From: Psychromicrobium silvestre
GTDB lineage: Bacteria; Actinomycetota; Actinomycetes; Actinomycetales; Micrococcaceae
DNA: 64,000 nt
Assembly: GCF_013408295.1 (NCBI RefSeq)
Contig: NZ_JACBYQ010000001.1
Span: 1,240,001 to 1,304,000, forward strand
Direction of reading: 5' to 3'
Below are positions 34,133 to 42,818 of this stretch, piece by piece (position 1 is the first letter of the stretch; each line of letters starts with the position of its first letter). The translations under genes and the position numbers were made by a program. Under the pieces are notes generated by a model that did not search any database, was not told the origin of the DNA, and worked only from the letters and a program-made list of their open reading frames with translations.

Positions 34133-34168
34133 ACACCGGTCCGCTAATAACAGGCCCTTAGACACCGG
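34122..34168. repeat. direct repeat at the LysR 3' end
   Basis: CAGGCCCTTAGACACCGG occurs at 34122-34139 and 34151-34168, period 29. The first copy holds the LysR stop codon; the second follows it in the gap to the convergent dehydrogenase gene. A short tandem duplication without evident function. Confidence 0.75.
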
Positions 34169-34176
34169 CCCTAACC

Positions 34177-35376
34177 TCAGCCCGCTAAAACTTCCCGCCG
34201 CGGCTGACCTGCATTGAAGTAGTCCAGCAGCTCCCTCGGGAGTGCCGGGACTTGCCGCGCACCGCCGTCGGACCGTAGGGATTCTGCCGCCAGCACTCCG
34301 GCCGCCACCGCTTCCCGGGCCGCCACCGGGTTGGTATCGGTTAGCCCGCCGGAGACCGCGAAGCGAAGGAATTCAGCGATCAGTCCCGGGTCGGCTCCAC
34401 CGTGCCCGGCATCGTCATCACCGGCAATCTCAATGACTTCATCGGGCTCGGGCAGGCTATGAGTGTGCCTGCTAGTCCAAACCTTAATCTGCTCTCCCGG
34501 CCCATCCCCATAGTTCTCGATTCGCCCTGCGGTGCCAATCACGGTGTAGTTTCGCCAGTAATCCGGGGTGAACATGCATTGCTGGTAGGAGGCCAGCACG
34601 CCGTTATCGAGGACCATCTGCATCATCGAGATGTCCTCCACATCGATCACGGGGTTCAAATCGGTCTGCGCGGTGGGCGGCCAATTATTCACCGAGAACC
34701 AATCCCCCATTCGGCGATCGGTGTTGTCCCGCCGCGAGGTCACTTCACCGTAGACGCTGAGCGCTCCGATAGCGGAAACCGAACGGGTAAATCCCCCGGC
34801 CAACCAGTGAATCACATCGATATCGTGCGCACCCTTTTGCAGCAGCAAGGAGTTAACCTTGGCTCGCTCGGCATGCCAATCCTTGAAGTAATAGTCCCCG
34901 CCATTACCGACAAAATGCCTGCACCAAATGGCTTTCACCTCGCCGATCCGGCCCGATTCAATAACCTCTCGCATCTGCCGCACCACCGGCATATGCCGCA
35001 TATTGTGGCCCACATAGAGCCTGGTACCGGTCCGGTAAGCGGTCTCCAGGATCGCATCCGCGGCGGGCAGCGAAATATCTAAGGGCTTCTCGCAAAACAC
35101 CGGAATACCGGCCTCCAGCAGCGGGATCACCACGGCGGCATGGGCGAAATCAGGAACCAGTACGACGGCGGCATCCACCCCAGAGTCGATCAGCTCGGTT
35201 AGCTCGGCGGTCACCTGGGCGGCTGGTAGCTTAGCAGCGGCGTCCGCGCGGCCCCGTTCGCTCAGATCGCAAACGATACTCACGCGGGAGCCAGCACCCG
35301 GTTGTTCCAGATAGCGCCACAGCCCAGCCCGTAGCCCGAAGCCGACAATCCCTATCCGCAGATCAGTTTCAGTCAT
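34177..35376 (-). CDS. Gfo/Idh/MocA-family oxidoreductase
   Basis: 399 residues from the ATG at 35376. Rossmann motif RIGIVGFGLRAGLWR, FCEKPL with the conserved Lys, and later DIDVIHWLAGG where a His likely takes part in catalysis. NAD(P)-dependent oxidation of sugars or inositols. Last gene of the LacI-ABC operon, so it should act on the sugar brought in by that importer. An in-frame TTG four codons upstream sits too near the GAGGA site. The substrate is open. Confidence 0.88.
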   Translation of the reverse strand: MTETDLRIGIVGFGLRAGLWRYLEQPGAGSRVSIVCDLSERGRADAAAKLPAAQVTAELTELIDSGVDAAVVLVPDFAHAAVVIPLLEAGIPVFCEKPLDISLPAADAILETAYRTGTRLYVGHNMRHMPVVRQMREVIESGRIGEVKAIWCRHFVGNGGDYYFKDWHAERAKVNSLLLQKGAHDIDVIHWLAGGFTRSVSAIGALSVYGEVTSRRDNTDRRMGDWFSVNNWPPTAQTDLNPVIDVEDISMMQMVLDNGVLASYQQCMFTPDYWRNYTVIGTAGRIENYGDGPGEQIKVWTSRHTHSLPEPDEVIEIAGDDDAGHGGADPGLIAEFLRFAVSGGLTDTNPVAAREAVAAGVLAAESLRSDGGARQVPALPRELLDYFNAGQPRREVLAG

Positions 35377-35433
35377 TGCGGTGCTCAATCCTCTTTCCTT
35401 GACTTTTGGTCTAAAATTTTTTCAAAACTGCTT

Positions 35434-36474
35434 TCAGCGAGCGCTTTCTCGGCTGAAAAGCTTCCAGTGGAAATCAACGGCCCGCGGGTCTTGCTCATCG
35501 CCTTGGGCACGCGCCACCAGGATCCGGGCGAGTTCATCGAAGAACCCTTCCGGACCCACCGAGGTCAAGCTGGGCACCATGCTCTCGCCCTCTGAGGTGT
35601 TGCCAACGCCCACCACGTCCACGTCCACACCTACTCGAAGACCTAGCCGCTGCGCCGCGTTGATCGCGCTCATCGCGGCGAAGTCGGTGGTGGCGTAGAT
35701 GGCCGTTGGCCGGTCCGGCCGGTCAAGCAGTCGCATCGCCGCGGCATAGGCGCTGGCCGGTGAGCGGTCGAAAAAGTCGATATAGTCCTCCCGCACCGGG
35801 ATTCCGGCCTTGACCAAGCCGTCAAGGTAGGGCATAAACCGAGCCGAGTCATGTCTTTCCCTGGCCCTTTCTGTCGTCAAGATGGCGATTTTATGGTGAT
35901 TCCGGAGCAAGTGATCCATTGCCAAGACACATCCGGGACCGGCTAAGGATCGAATCACGTCGAAACCCTTTGGCTGCATTTCCTCGTGAAACACCACGAG
36001 TCTTTTGCCCTGACTGGACAGAGCCGTTAGCAGCTCCTCCTGGCCCGGGGACACGGCGTCGACAAACATCGCATCCGCGTCGTGACTTTTCAGCACTCGG
36101 CTCCAGTCGGCGTCGGCCAGGATCATCGGGGTGATACCCAGCGGCATTGCCCTCCGCTGCACCGCCTCAATCACCGCGAGCGACCAAGGGTCGGAGAGCA
36201 TGGTGAGGGAGAGCAGAATGGTATCGCTGCGGCCAGTGCGGATTTTCCGGGCAGCCAAGTCCGGGGCATAGCCCATACGCTCAGCCACCCGACGGATTCG
36301 CTGAGCGGTTTCTTGGGCCACCCCGCCGTTCCGTCCAGTAGCGCCGGAACGACCGGAGAGGACATAGGAAACCGAAGCCGTTGAGACCCCAGCCTGCTGA
36401 GCCACCTGCTTGATGGTCACTTTGCCGCCCTGCACCGGGTTGGTGCTCATCGGGCTGGTGGATTCCTTCGGCAT
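35434..36474 (-). CDS. LacI-family repressor of the sugar ABC operon
   Basis: 346 residues from the ATG at 36474 (AGGAGA seven bases upstream). HTH at about residues 18-42: VTIKQVAQQAGVSTASVSYVLSG, then the hinge YAPDLAARKIRTG and a periplasmic-binding-like effector domain. The HTH has an unusual insert GATGRNGGVAQETAQRI in helix 3-4. Placed between the binding protein and the dehydrogenase genes in the same direction, hence most likely local regulation. A palindrome with CG centre at 40269-40286 is the probable operator. Confidence 0.9.
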   Translation of the reverse strand: MPKESTSPMSTNPVQGGKVTIKQVAQQAGVSTASVSYVLSGRSGATGRNGGVAQETAQRIRRVAERMGYAPDLAARKIRTGRSDTILLSLTMLSDPWSLAVIEAVQRRAMPLGITPMILADADWSRVLKSHDADAMFVDAVSPGQEELLTALSSQGKRLVVFHEEMQPKGFDVIRSLAGPGCVLAMDHLLRNHHKIAILTTERARERHDSARFMPYLDGLVKAGIPVREDYIDFFDRSPASAYAAAMRLLDRPDRPTAIYATTDFAAMSAINAAQRLGLRVGVDVDVVGVGNTSEGESMVPSLTSVGPEGFFDELARILVARAQGDEQDPRAVDFHWKLFSRESAR

Positions 36475-36523
36475 CGACTCTCTCCTCTCCGGCCTGGTTC
36501 CTGGCATTCTCCGCTATCTGACG

Positions 36524-38197
36524 CTATTTCCCGGTGACCGGAACGTCTGCGGGGAGCGCCTTCTGGTACTCCTCGCGGATCTTGTCGCCGCCGTCGGACT
36601 TCCAGCGCTTCACCGCATCGGCCAGATCAGACACTGGAGCTCGGCCGGTGATGATATCGACAATCTTGTCTCGGAAAGTGGTCTGAATCTTGGCTCCAAC
36701 CTTGGCATCGGTATCCGAGTAAGTTCCGTTAGTTGGTCGCCGTTGTGCGAATTCGAGCAGCTTCTTCTCCTGCTCGTAAATGTACTTCGTGTCATCCGGG
36801 AAAGCCGGGTTAAAGATCACGTTCTCCGGGCTGGACATAATGTTCAGCGCACTGGCCAGGCCTGGGATGTCGGTCTGTCCGCTGCTGCTGAAGACCGGGT
36901 TACCGGTGCCATCCAGGGTGTAGTCCTTGCCTTTCTCGCCGTAGTTCTTCTGCATGTACTCCACCGTGCCAAAGGGCGCGGAGAGGTAGTTGATCAGTGA
37001 GAGCAGTTCCCTGATCTTTGATTCATCGGCGGTCTTGAAGGCGGTGAATCCCACGGTTCCGTAGCCCATATCGTAGGTCGGCTTACCACCCTTGGTGGCC
37101 GCGAACGGGATCAGGATCTCGGTCTGGGCGGTCGCGCTCAGGGTGCGGTAACGGCGGATGTCGTGGGGGCCGACAATCACCTGTGCGGCCACCGAACCGC
37201 TGACGATCCGGTTGGAGATATCGGTGGCATTGACGTTCGGATAGAACACTCCGGCGGCGAAGAGCTTGGCGGCATATTCCAGACCGGCTTGGTACTCCGG
37301 GGTCTCGTAGAGGTGGGTAAGGGTTCTGTCCTTGTTCACCGCCCAGGTATTCGGCGCACCATACCATTCGGTGAACATGTGCAACATGTTGATATAGGCG
37401 GGTTCGAGTGCGTATTTGCCCTCTTTGGGCCGGGTGAGTTCCTTGACCTTGGCGAAGAAGTCATCGGCATCGGTGGCATTGAATCCGCCAACTTCTGCCC
37501 ACATGGTCTTGCTGCCGGCCATAACCTGTCCGAAGGGTGTGCTGGGAATAGGAGCGCCCCAGATCTTGCCATTGATCACCGAAGTCTTCCAGGAATCGGG
37601 CTTGAGTGCGGCCAAATTGGAGTATTCAAGCACGGCGTCCCCGGAGAGATACTTCGTGAGGTCCTGGAATTTTGCCTCCAGCATCGGCCCAACGTTGGGA
37701 ATCCCCTGGTTCGGCGGAATCCACATCATATCGGGCAGTGTGTCACTGGCGAGGATAGTAGCGAATTTAGCCGGGTAACCGTCGCCAACATCTTCGGCAA
37801 TCTGCAAGTCAAGAGTGCCGCCTAAAGCGGTGTTGAGCCGGCCCCAGAAGGGATTGTCCACCATTGCTGGGGACATCGTCTCGAACGTCTCGGTCAGGCC
37901 GGTAACCTTCCCTTTCAACGGCGGCTGAGACACCGAGGCGACGAGTTCCGAAGGCGACTTCAAGAATGCAGCCTGCAAGCCTTGGGCGTTACCCGGCAGG
38001 TCCGGGACCACCTTGGTGAATTCCTTGTAGGTGGGCAACGTGACCTTAGCTGAGGCATCCGCCCCGCCACCACCGTTACCACCGCTGCCACAGGCAGTCA
38101 GTGAGCCGCCCAAGGTCAGAGCGGTAACGGATAGTCCGGCTAGGCCGAGAAATCCCCGCCGGTTGAAACCTTTCTGGACTGAATTATCGGTCGCCAC
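36524..38197 (-). CDS. CUT1-type ABC sugar-binding lipoprotein
   Basis: 557 residues, GTG start with AAGGAAGGGG before it. A twin-arginine motif (NRRGFLGLAG) precedes the hydrophobic stretch and a lipobox (LTAC), so export may run through Tat before lipid anchoring. Length above 500 residues, together with LplB/LplC-type permeases, points to the group that binds oligosaccharides (LplA/YtcQ-like). Runs of Gly follow the lipid-anchored Cys as a linker. The sugar is unknown; the accompanying Gfo/Idh/MocA dehydrogenase hints at an acidic or inositol-like sugar. Confidence 0.88.
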   Translation of the reverse strand: MATDNSVQKGFNRRGFLGLAGLSVTALTLGGSLTACGSGGNGGGGADASAKVTLPTYKEFTKVVPDLPGNAQGLQAAFLKSPSELVASVSQPPLKGKVTGLTETFETMSPAMVDNPFWGRLNTALGGTLDLQIAEDVGDGYPAKFATILASDTLPDMMWIPPNQGIPNVGPMLEAKFQDLTKYLSGDAVLEYSNLAALKPDSWKTSVINGKIWGAPIPSTPFGQVMAGSKTMWAEVGGFNATDADDFFAKVKELTRPKEGKYALEPAYINMLHMFTEWYGAPNTWAVNKDRTLTHLYETPEYQAGLEYAAKLFAAGVFYPNVNATDISNRIVSGSVAAQVIVGPHDIRRYRTLSATAQTEILIPFAATKGGKPTYDMGYGTVGFTAFKTADESKIRELLSLINYLSAPFGTVEYMQKNYGEKGKDYTLDGTGNPVFSSSGQTDIPGLASALNIMSSPENVIFNPAFPDDTKYIYEQEKKLLEFAQRRPTNGTYSDTDAKVGAKIQTTFRDKIVDIITGRAPVSDLADAVKRWKSDGGDKIREEYQKALPADVPVTGK

Positions 38198-38245
38198 GGC
38201 AACCCCTTCCTTAGAGTGGATATTGCGTTTTGGGGATAGCTTGGG

Positions 38246-39175
38246 CTAGCCCTTGACGGCGCCGGTGATGACGCCCTTGTTGAAGTGTTTCTGGATGAAG
38301 GGATAAATCAGCAGGATCGGCACCAGAGCCACCACGACCACGGCCATTTGCATGGATTGCGGCGGCGGCGAGGTACTCACTCCGAGTTGATCGGCCAGCG
38401 AACCGCCCTGCACCACGAAATTCCGCAGCACCAACTGGACCGGATAGAGGGTTTTATCGTTGATATAGAGCATGGCGTTGAAGAAGGCATTCCAGAAGCC
38501 CACCGCATAGAACAGTCCTACGACGGCGATCACGGCTTTGGAGAGCGGCAGCACGATCCGCCAGAGGATGGTGAAGTCGCTTGCGCCATCAACCTTGGCG
38601 CTTTCGATCAACTCCTGCGGCAGCCCCATGAAGAAGGAACGCATCACCACGAAGTTGAAGGCGGCGAAGATTCCGGGCAGGATGAGCGACCAAATCGTAT
38701 TGAGCAGTCCGAGTTGTTTGATCATCAGGAACATCGGGATCAGCCCCGGTGCGAAGAGCAAAGTGAAAAGCACCAGCAGCAGAGCCGGCCGGGAGAACAG
38801 AACGGGACGGCTAGTGGCGTAAGCCATGGTGATGGTGACGAACAGAGCGAGCACGGTACCAATCACGGTCACGAAGGTGCTCACCCCGAGCGCCCGGATC
38901 ATAAAGGCGCTGCTGAAGATGGTCTGATAGGCCTGGAGGGTGGGGTGCTCCGGCCAGAGCACATATCCGCCGGAGGCAACTAACTGCTTATCGTCGGCCA
39001 AGGAGGTCGAGACGACCAGTAACAGCGGCACCAGAATGGATAGCGAGATGAGTCCGATGATCACGGACTTGAGGATTTGATAGCCGAGGGAGGGCTTTTC
39101 CTTCCAAGCTGGTCGCTTGGCGGCAAAGGTCAATCCGGCTTTGCGTGCCCGGCGGGCTTCCAACATCGTGGTCAT
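38246..39175 (-). CDS. sugar ABC permease, LplC/ytcP type
   Basis: 309 residues, six membrane segments. The ABC contact loop reads ESAKVDGASDFTILWRIVLPLSK (EAA motif ending in G-x(9)-P). The tail ends NKGVITGAVKG, which is the usual end of LplC-like permeases. Overlaps the partner permease gene by four bases. Forms the membrane pore with LplB; the ATPase must come from elsewhere, as in other actinobacteria that share one MsiK-type ATPase among importers. Confidence 0.92.
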   Translation of the reverse strand: MTTMLEARRARKAGLTFAAKRPAWKEKPSLGYQILKSVIIGLISLSILVPLLLVVSTSLADDKQLVASGGYVLWPEHPTLQAYQTIFSSAFMIRALGVSTFVTVIGTVLALFVTITMAYATSRPVLFSRPALLLVLFTLLFAPGLIPMFLMIKQLGLLNTIWSLILPGIFAAFNFVVMRSFFMGLPQELIESAKVDGASDFTILWRIVLPLSKAVIAVVGLFYAVGFWNAFFNAMLYINDKTLYPVQLVLRNFVVQGGSLADQLGVSTSPPPQSMQMAVVVVALVPILLIYPFIQKHFNKGVITGAVKG

Positions 39176-40221
39176 CGTACTTTCGCCTTTGCTTTGCGTG
39201 AGTTGGGCTTCGATTCACTCGGACCAGCCTGAAAAATCCCGGATTCGCCGAAACGATGAGCCACTTTATTAGCGACATAAATGAGAATCGCCCCGACTAC
39301 CCCCTTGGCCAGCCCTGCTGCCGCGCCGGAACTCCAGCCTCCGCCGATCACTCCGGAGAAGTAGGTGAAGGTATCCAGCACCTCGGCGGCCCCGGGGCCT
39401 ACCGCGTCCCGTTGCAGCAGGAATTGTTCGAAGCCGACGCTGAGAATGTCCCCGATGCGCAGGATCAGCAAAAGCACGATCACCGAACGTAGTCCGGGCA
39501 AGGTGACATGCCACAGCCGACGCCAACGACCGGCACCGTCGGCTGCAGCCGCTTCATAGAGTGAGGTATCAATCTGAGCCAGTGCGGCCAAGAAGATAAT
39601 CATTGCCCAGCCGGCATCCTTCCAGATCAGCTGAATCGTGGAAAGTAACGGGAAGGTATCCGGGTTGGTCATAAAGGGAATGACGTCCAGACCCCATTGC
39701 CGCAGCAGGTTATTGACCAGGCCCGCGCCACCGAGCATCTGCTGGAAAAGCGCAATCACCAACACCCAGGAAAGGAAGTGTGGAAGATAAACCACGCTCT
39801 GGAACCAGCGCCGAATCTTCGAGTTCATCAACGAATCGACAATAATCGCTAGCCCTAAGGGCAGTGGGAAGAAGAGCACGAGCTGCCAGATGGCCAGCAC
39901 CAAGGTGTTCCGCAGCGCCGTCCAAAAGTCCGGGTTGTCGAACAAGTCGATGAAGTTCTGCCAGCCCACCCAGTCGCTGTTTCCAATGCCGAGGAACGGT
40001 TGATAGTCCTGGAAGGCGATCACGTTTCCCAGAATGGGTACATAGAAGAACAGCAGCAGGAAAAGCAGGCCGGGCAGCATCAGCAGTAGCATTCGCCAAT
40101 CGCGTTTGAATCTGCTCCGCAGCGACATTTTCTTGACCGGCTGATTTTTGGCGGGCTGGTTCTTGACCTCCTGGTTCTCGACCAGCTGGCGGGAGCGCCG
40201 GTTCAAGGCGGTAGAAGTCAT
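39172..40221 (-). CDS. sugar ABC permease, LplB/ytcO type
   Basis: 349 residues. About 40 polar, Lys- and Gln-rich residues (three near copies of VKNQP-like NQEVKNQPAKNQPVK) precede six membrane segments. EAA loop: YEAAAADGAGRWRRLWHVTLPGL. First gene of the operon; the LacI-type palindrome lies about 50 bases upstream. Pairs with the next gene to form the channel of a CUT1 importer. Confidence 0.92.
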   Translation of the reverse strand: MTSTALNRRSRQLVENQEVKNQPAKNQPVKKMSLRSRFKRDWRMLLLMLPGLLFLLLFFYVPILGNVIAFQDYQPFLGIGNSDWVGWQNFIDLFDNPDFWTALRNTLVLAIWQLVLFFPLPLGLAIIVDSLMNSKIRRWFQSVVYLPHFLSWVLVIALFQQMLGGAGLVNNLLRQWGLDVIPFMTNPDTFPLLSTIQLIWKDAGWAMIIFLAALAQIDTSLYEAAAADGAGRWRRLWHVTLPGLRSVIVLLLILRIGDILSVGFEQFLLQRDAVGPGAAEVLDTFTYFSGVIGGGWSSGAAAGLAKGVVGAILIYVANKVAHRFGESGIFQAGPSESKPNSRKAKAKVR

Positions 40222-40268
40222 CCCAGCCCCTCTCTTGGATTGTGAGTCAGCAGTGACTCACCTCACAG

Positions 40269-40286
40269 TTGTTAATCGTTTAACAA
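40269..40286. promoter_or_regulatory. LacI-family operator before the sugar ABC operon
   Basis: TTGTTAATCGTTTAACAA has seven-base arms TTGTTAA/TTAACAA and a central CG, the hallmark of LacI-family operators. It lies 48 bases upstream of the first permease gene in an AT-rich gap. The repressor is most likely the one at 35434-36474. Confidence 0.8.
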
Positions 40287-40363
40287 ACCATAAGGAACTT
40301 TTCCAAGAATTGCAAGAAGTTGATTGAAAATGATGATTATGATCATGTTTCATCATCGATTGC

Positions 40364-40426
40364 CATCGAGTGTGGAGCTCTGCACGCTAAAAGCGGGTGA
40401 TAGCGTGCAGATCTCCACACTCGATG
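40364..40426. repeat. dispersed palindromic element, copy 2
   Basis: Arms 40364-40389 and 40401-40426 are 26 bases and match at 25 positions, with an 11-base loop. The arm begins CATCGAGTGTGGAGCTCTGC and shares the core GAGTGTGGAG-TCTGCA with the element at 3772-3834. It stands between the promoter region of the sugar operon and the PP2C stop. Confidence 0.8.
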
Positions 40427-40500
40427 TGGGGCGGGATGTGAGGCGCGGGGTGGGACTCGATATGGGGCTCGGCGCAAGGCGCGATATGGGGCGCGAGGAA

Positions 40501-41283
40501 TTAGCGGGTGGCGGTTAGCGTAAGGACGCTGGCATCGTCGGCTTTTTCACCGATCTGGTCCTGATGTCGCCGTAGCTCGGTCATCAGCTCCAGCGCATCG
40601 AGGGTATTGGAGACCCGCTCTAGAAATTCCGCTGGTCCGGTAACCAGACCGAGGTCCACGGCCCGCCAGGCTCCGTCGCTCGCCAACACCACGGTCTCCG
40701 GGAAAGCGCACTTCACAAGTAAGGCGTGTTCGGCCGCCTCCGGTTCGCGGCGAGCCACCCACAACCCCTCCGGGGTATTACGACGGCGGCGCGAGGCAAT
40801 CAACTGCTCCCGGGTCCAGGAAGCGCCGGGGTCGGCAAGTGAGGAAATGATATGACGCAGCCTGCCATCCTGCTCACGAACCACGACGTGACAATCGGCG
40901 AGCGAAAGCACCTCAACGCCTTCGGGGCTCAATTGCGCCAAAGACAGCGCGGCGGAGGGGAAGCGAATTCGCTCCTCCCCTACCAAAGGAAGCGCTAGCT
41001 GATCGATCCGATGCAGCGCCCGGGCAAGCACGGCGCGGGCGCCGAAAAGCCCATCGGCTCCAGCCAGCTCAGCAGTCACAGCCGGCCCTGTATTCACAGC
41101 CAACTCGGCGTTCAAAGCCGAGGCAAGCCAAGCAGGATCACTCGAGGCCGGTAGCCCCAGGGGTTCGAGCACCGAGGTGGCACCATCGATCATCCAGGCA
41201 GTACCACCTGCGAACCCGCAGGCGTCCTCCATCGAATGGTTGTCGCCCTCGGATTGCACCCGAGCCGCAAACTGCCATTCCAT
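40501..41283 (-). CDS. PP2C-type protein phosphatase domain protein
   Basis: 260 residues from the ATG at 41283 (a GTG four codons earlier is possible). The fold of PPM phosphatases is visible: NHSMEDACGF near the N-terminus, MIDGATS (metal-binding DG), SLADCHVVV (AD of the core), VLASDGAWRAV (SDG) and a late ADDASVLTLTA with Asp pair. It differs from classical RsbU/PrpC enough that substrate prediction is unsafe. Follows gatB by 29 bases and may be co-transcribed with gatCAB. Confidence 0.8.
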   Translation of the reverse strand: MEWQFAARVQSEGDNHSMEDACGFAGGTAWMIDGATSVLEPLGLPASSDPAWLASALNAELAVNTGPAVTAELAGADGLFGARAVLARALHRIDQLALPLVGEERIRFPSAALSLAQLSPEGVEVLSLADCHVVVREQDGRLRHIISSLADPGASWTREQLIASRRRRNTPEGLWVARREPEAAEHALLVKCAFPETVVLASDGAWRAVDLGLVTGPAEFLERVSNTLDALELMTELRRHQDQIGEKADDASVLTLTATR

Positions 41284-41312
41284 GGATTCCACCACCGCGT
41301 TTCCGCGACTGC

Positions 41313-42818
41313 TTAGCCCTCGACTCCCAGGGTCTTGAGAATCAGTTCACGCACTCGTCCGGCATCGGCCTGGCCGCGGGTCACCTTCATCACGCCACCC
41401 ACGATTGCGCCCACAGCCTGAACCTTACCGCCACGAATCTTGTCCGCAACGTCCGGCTGGGCCGCCAAAGCCTCGTCGATAGCGGCCCGCAGCGCACCGT
41501 CGTCGGAGACCACTGCCAAGCCACGGGAAGCCACCACGTCGGTGGGGGTGCCTTCTCCGGCCAGCACGCCGTCGAGCACATCACGCGCCAGTTTGTCGTT
41601 GATCTTGCCGCTGTCAATCAGGCCTTGCAGTTCAACCACCTGAGCCGGCGTCACACCGAGCTCCACCGGGTCCACCTCGGCCAGCTTGGCACGGCGAGCG
41701 ATCTCGCCCATCCACCACTTACGGGCGACGGCGGCAGAAGCTCCGGCGGCAATGGTCGCCTCGATCTCGTCCAAGATGCCGGCGTTGACCACGTCACGGA
41801 ACTCCAGGTCCGTGTAACCCCAATCGGCCTGCAGGCGCTTACGACGCTCGGCGGGCGGCTCGGGCAATTGCGCCCGCAGTTCTTCAACCCATTCCGCGGA
41901 GGTCACCACGGGTACCAAATCTGGTTCCGGGAAGTAACGGTAATCATCGGCATCGGACTTGGGCCGCCCCGAGGTGGTGCTGCGAGTGTCCTCATGCCAG
42001 TGCCGGGTCTCCTGGACAATGGCTTGCCCAGCGTCCAGCACCGCGGCATGGCGCTCCATTTCAAAGCGCACGGCGAATTCAACGGCGCGCAGCGAGTTGA
42101 CGTTCTTGGTCTCGGTACGAGTGCCCAAGGTCGTGCTGCCCTTGGGCATTAGGGAGACGTTGGCATCGCAACGCACATTGCCGCGTTCCATCCGGGCATC
42201 CGAAACTCCGAGGTTCTTCACGATCTCACGCACCGCAGCCACATAGGCCTTGGCCAGTTCCGGTGCCCGCGAACCGGCGCCGAGAATCGGCCTCGTGACG
42301 ATTTCCACCAGCGGCACACCCGCACGGTTGTAGTCCACCAGCGAGTAATCGGCACCCTGGATCCGGCCGGTTGCGCCACCCATATGGGTGAGCTTCCCGG
42401 CGTCCTCCTCCATATGGGCGCGCTCGATCTCCACCCGGAAAACGGTGCCATCGGCCAGCTCAATATCGAGGTAGCCGTCATAGGCGATCGGCTCGTCAAA
42501 TTGGGAGGTCTGGAAGTTCTTTGGAGTATCCGGGTAGAAGTAGTTCTTCCGGGCAAAGCGGCAGAACTCGGCGATCTTGCAGTTCAGCGCCAGGCCGATC
42601 TTAATGGAGCTTTCGACGGCGGCCCGGTTCACCACCGGCAGCACGCCGGGCAAGCCCAGATCAACCTCGTTGACATTTGTATTCGGCTCATCGCCAAAGG
42701 CGTTGGGTGCGGAGGAGAACATCTTGGTCACGGTGTTCAGCTCAACGTGGACCTCGAAGCCGAGCGCCGGATCGTAGCGTTCCAGAACTTCATCGAAGGG
42801 AACCAGAGTTTCGGTCAT
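41313..42818 (-). CDS. gatB: Asp-tRNA(Asn)/Glu-tRNA(Gln) amidotransferase subunit B
   Basis: 501 residues from the ATG at 42818, which overlaps the gatA stop by one base (TAATG). Kinase-like GatB core: [47 protein letters not shown] with the signature, then the C-terminal YqeY-like tail that contacts tRNA (about 350-500). Phosphorylates the mischarged aminoacyl end before amidation. Third gene of gatC-gatA-gatB. Confidence 0.96.
   Translation of the reverse strand: MTETLVPFDEVLERYDPALGFEVHVELNTVTKMFSSAPNAFGDEPNTNVNEVDLGLPGVLPVVNRAAVESSIKIGLALNCKIAEFCRFARKNYFYPDTPKNFQTSQFDEPIAYDGYLDIELADGTVFRVEIERAHMEEDAGKLTHMGGATGRIQGADYSLVDYNRAGVPLVEIVTRPILGAGSRAPELAKAYVAAVREIVKNLGVSDARMERGNVRCDANVSLMPKGSTTLGTRTETKNVNSLRAVEFAVRFEMERHAAVLDAGQAIVQETRHWHEDTRSTTSGRPKSDADDYRYFPEPDLVPVVTSAEWVEELRAQLPEPPAERRKRLQADWGYTDLEFRDVVNAGILDEIEATIAAGASAAVARKWWMGEIARRAKLAEVDPVELGVTPAQVVELQGLIDSGKINDKLARDVLDGVLAGEGTPTDVVASRGLAVVSDDGALRAAIDEALAAQPDVADKIRGGKVQAVGAIVGGVMKVTRGQADAGRVRELILKTLGVEG

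Noticed and set aside
34402-35082. 226-codon open frame opposite the Gfo/Idh/MocA gene
   Set aside because: Antisense shadow without ribosome site or motif.
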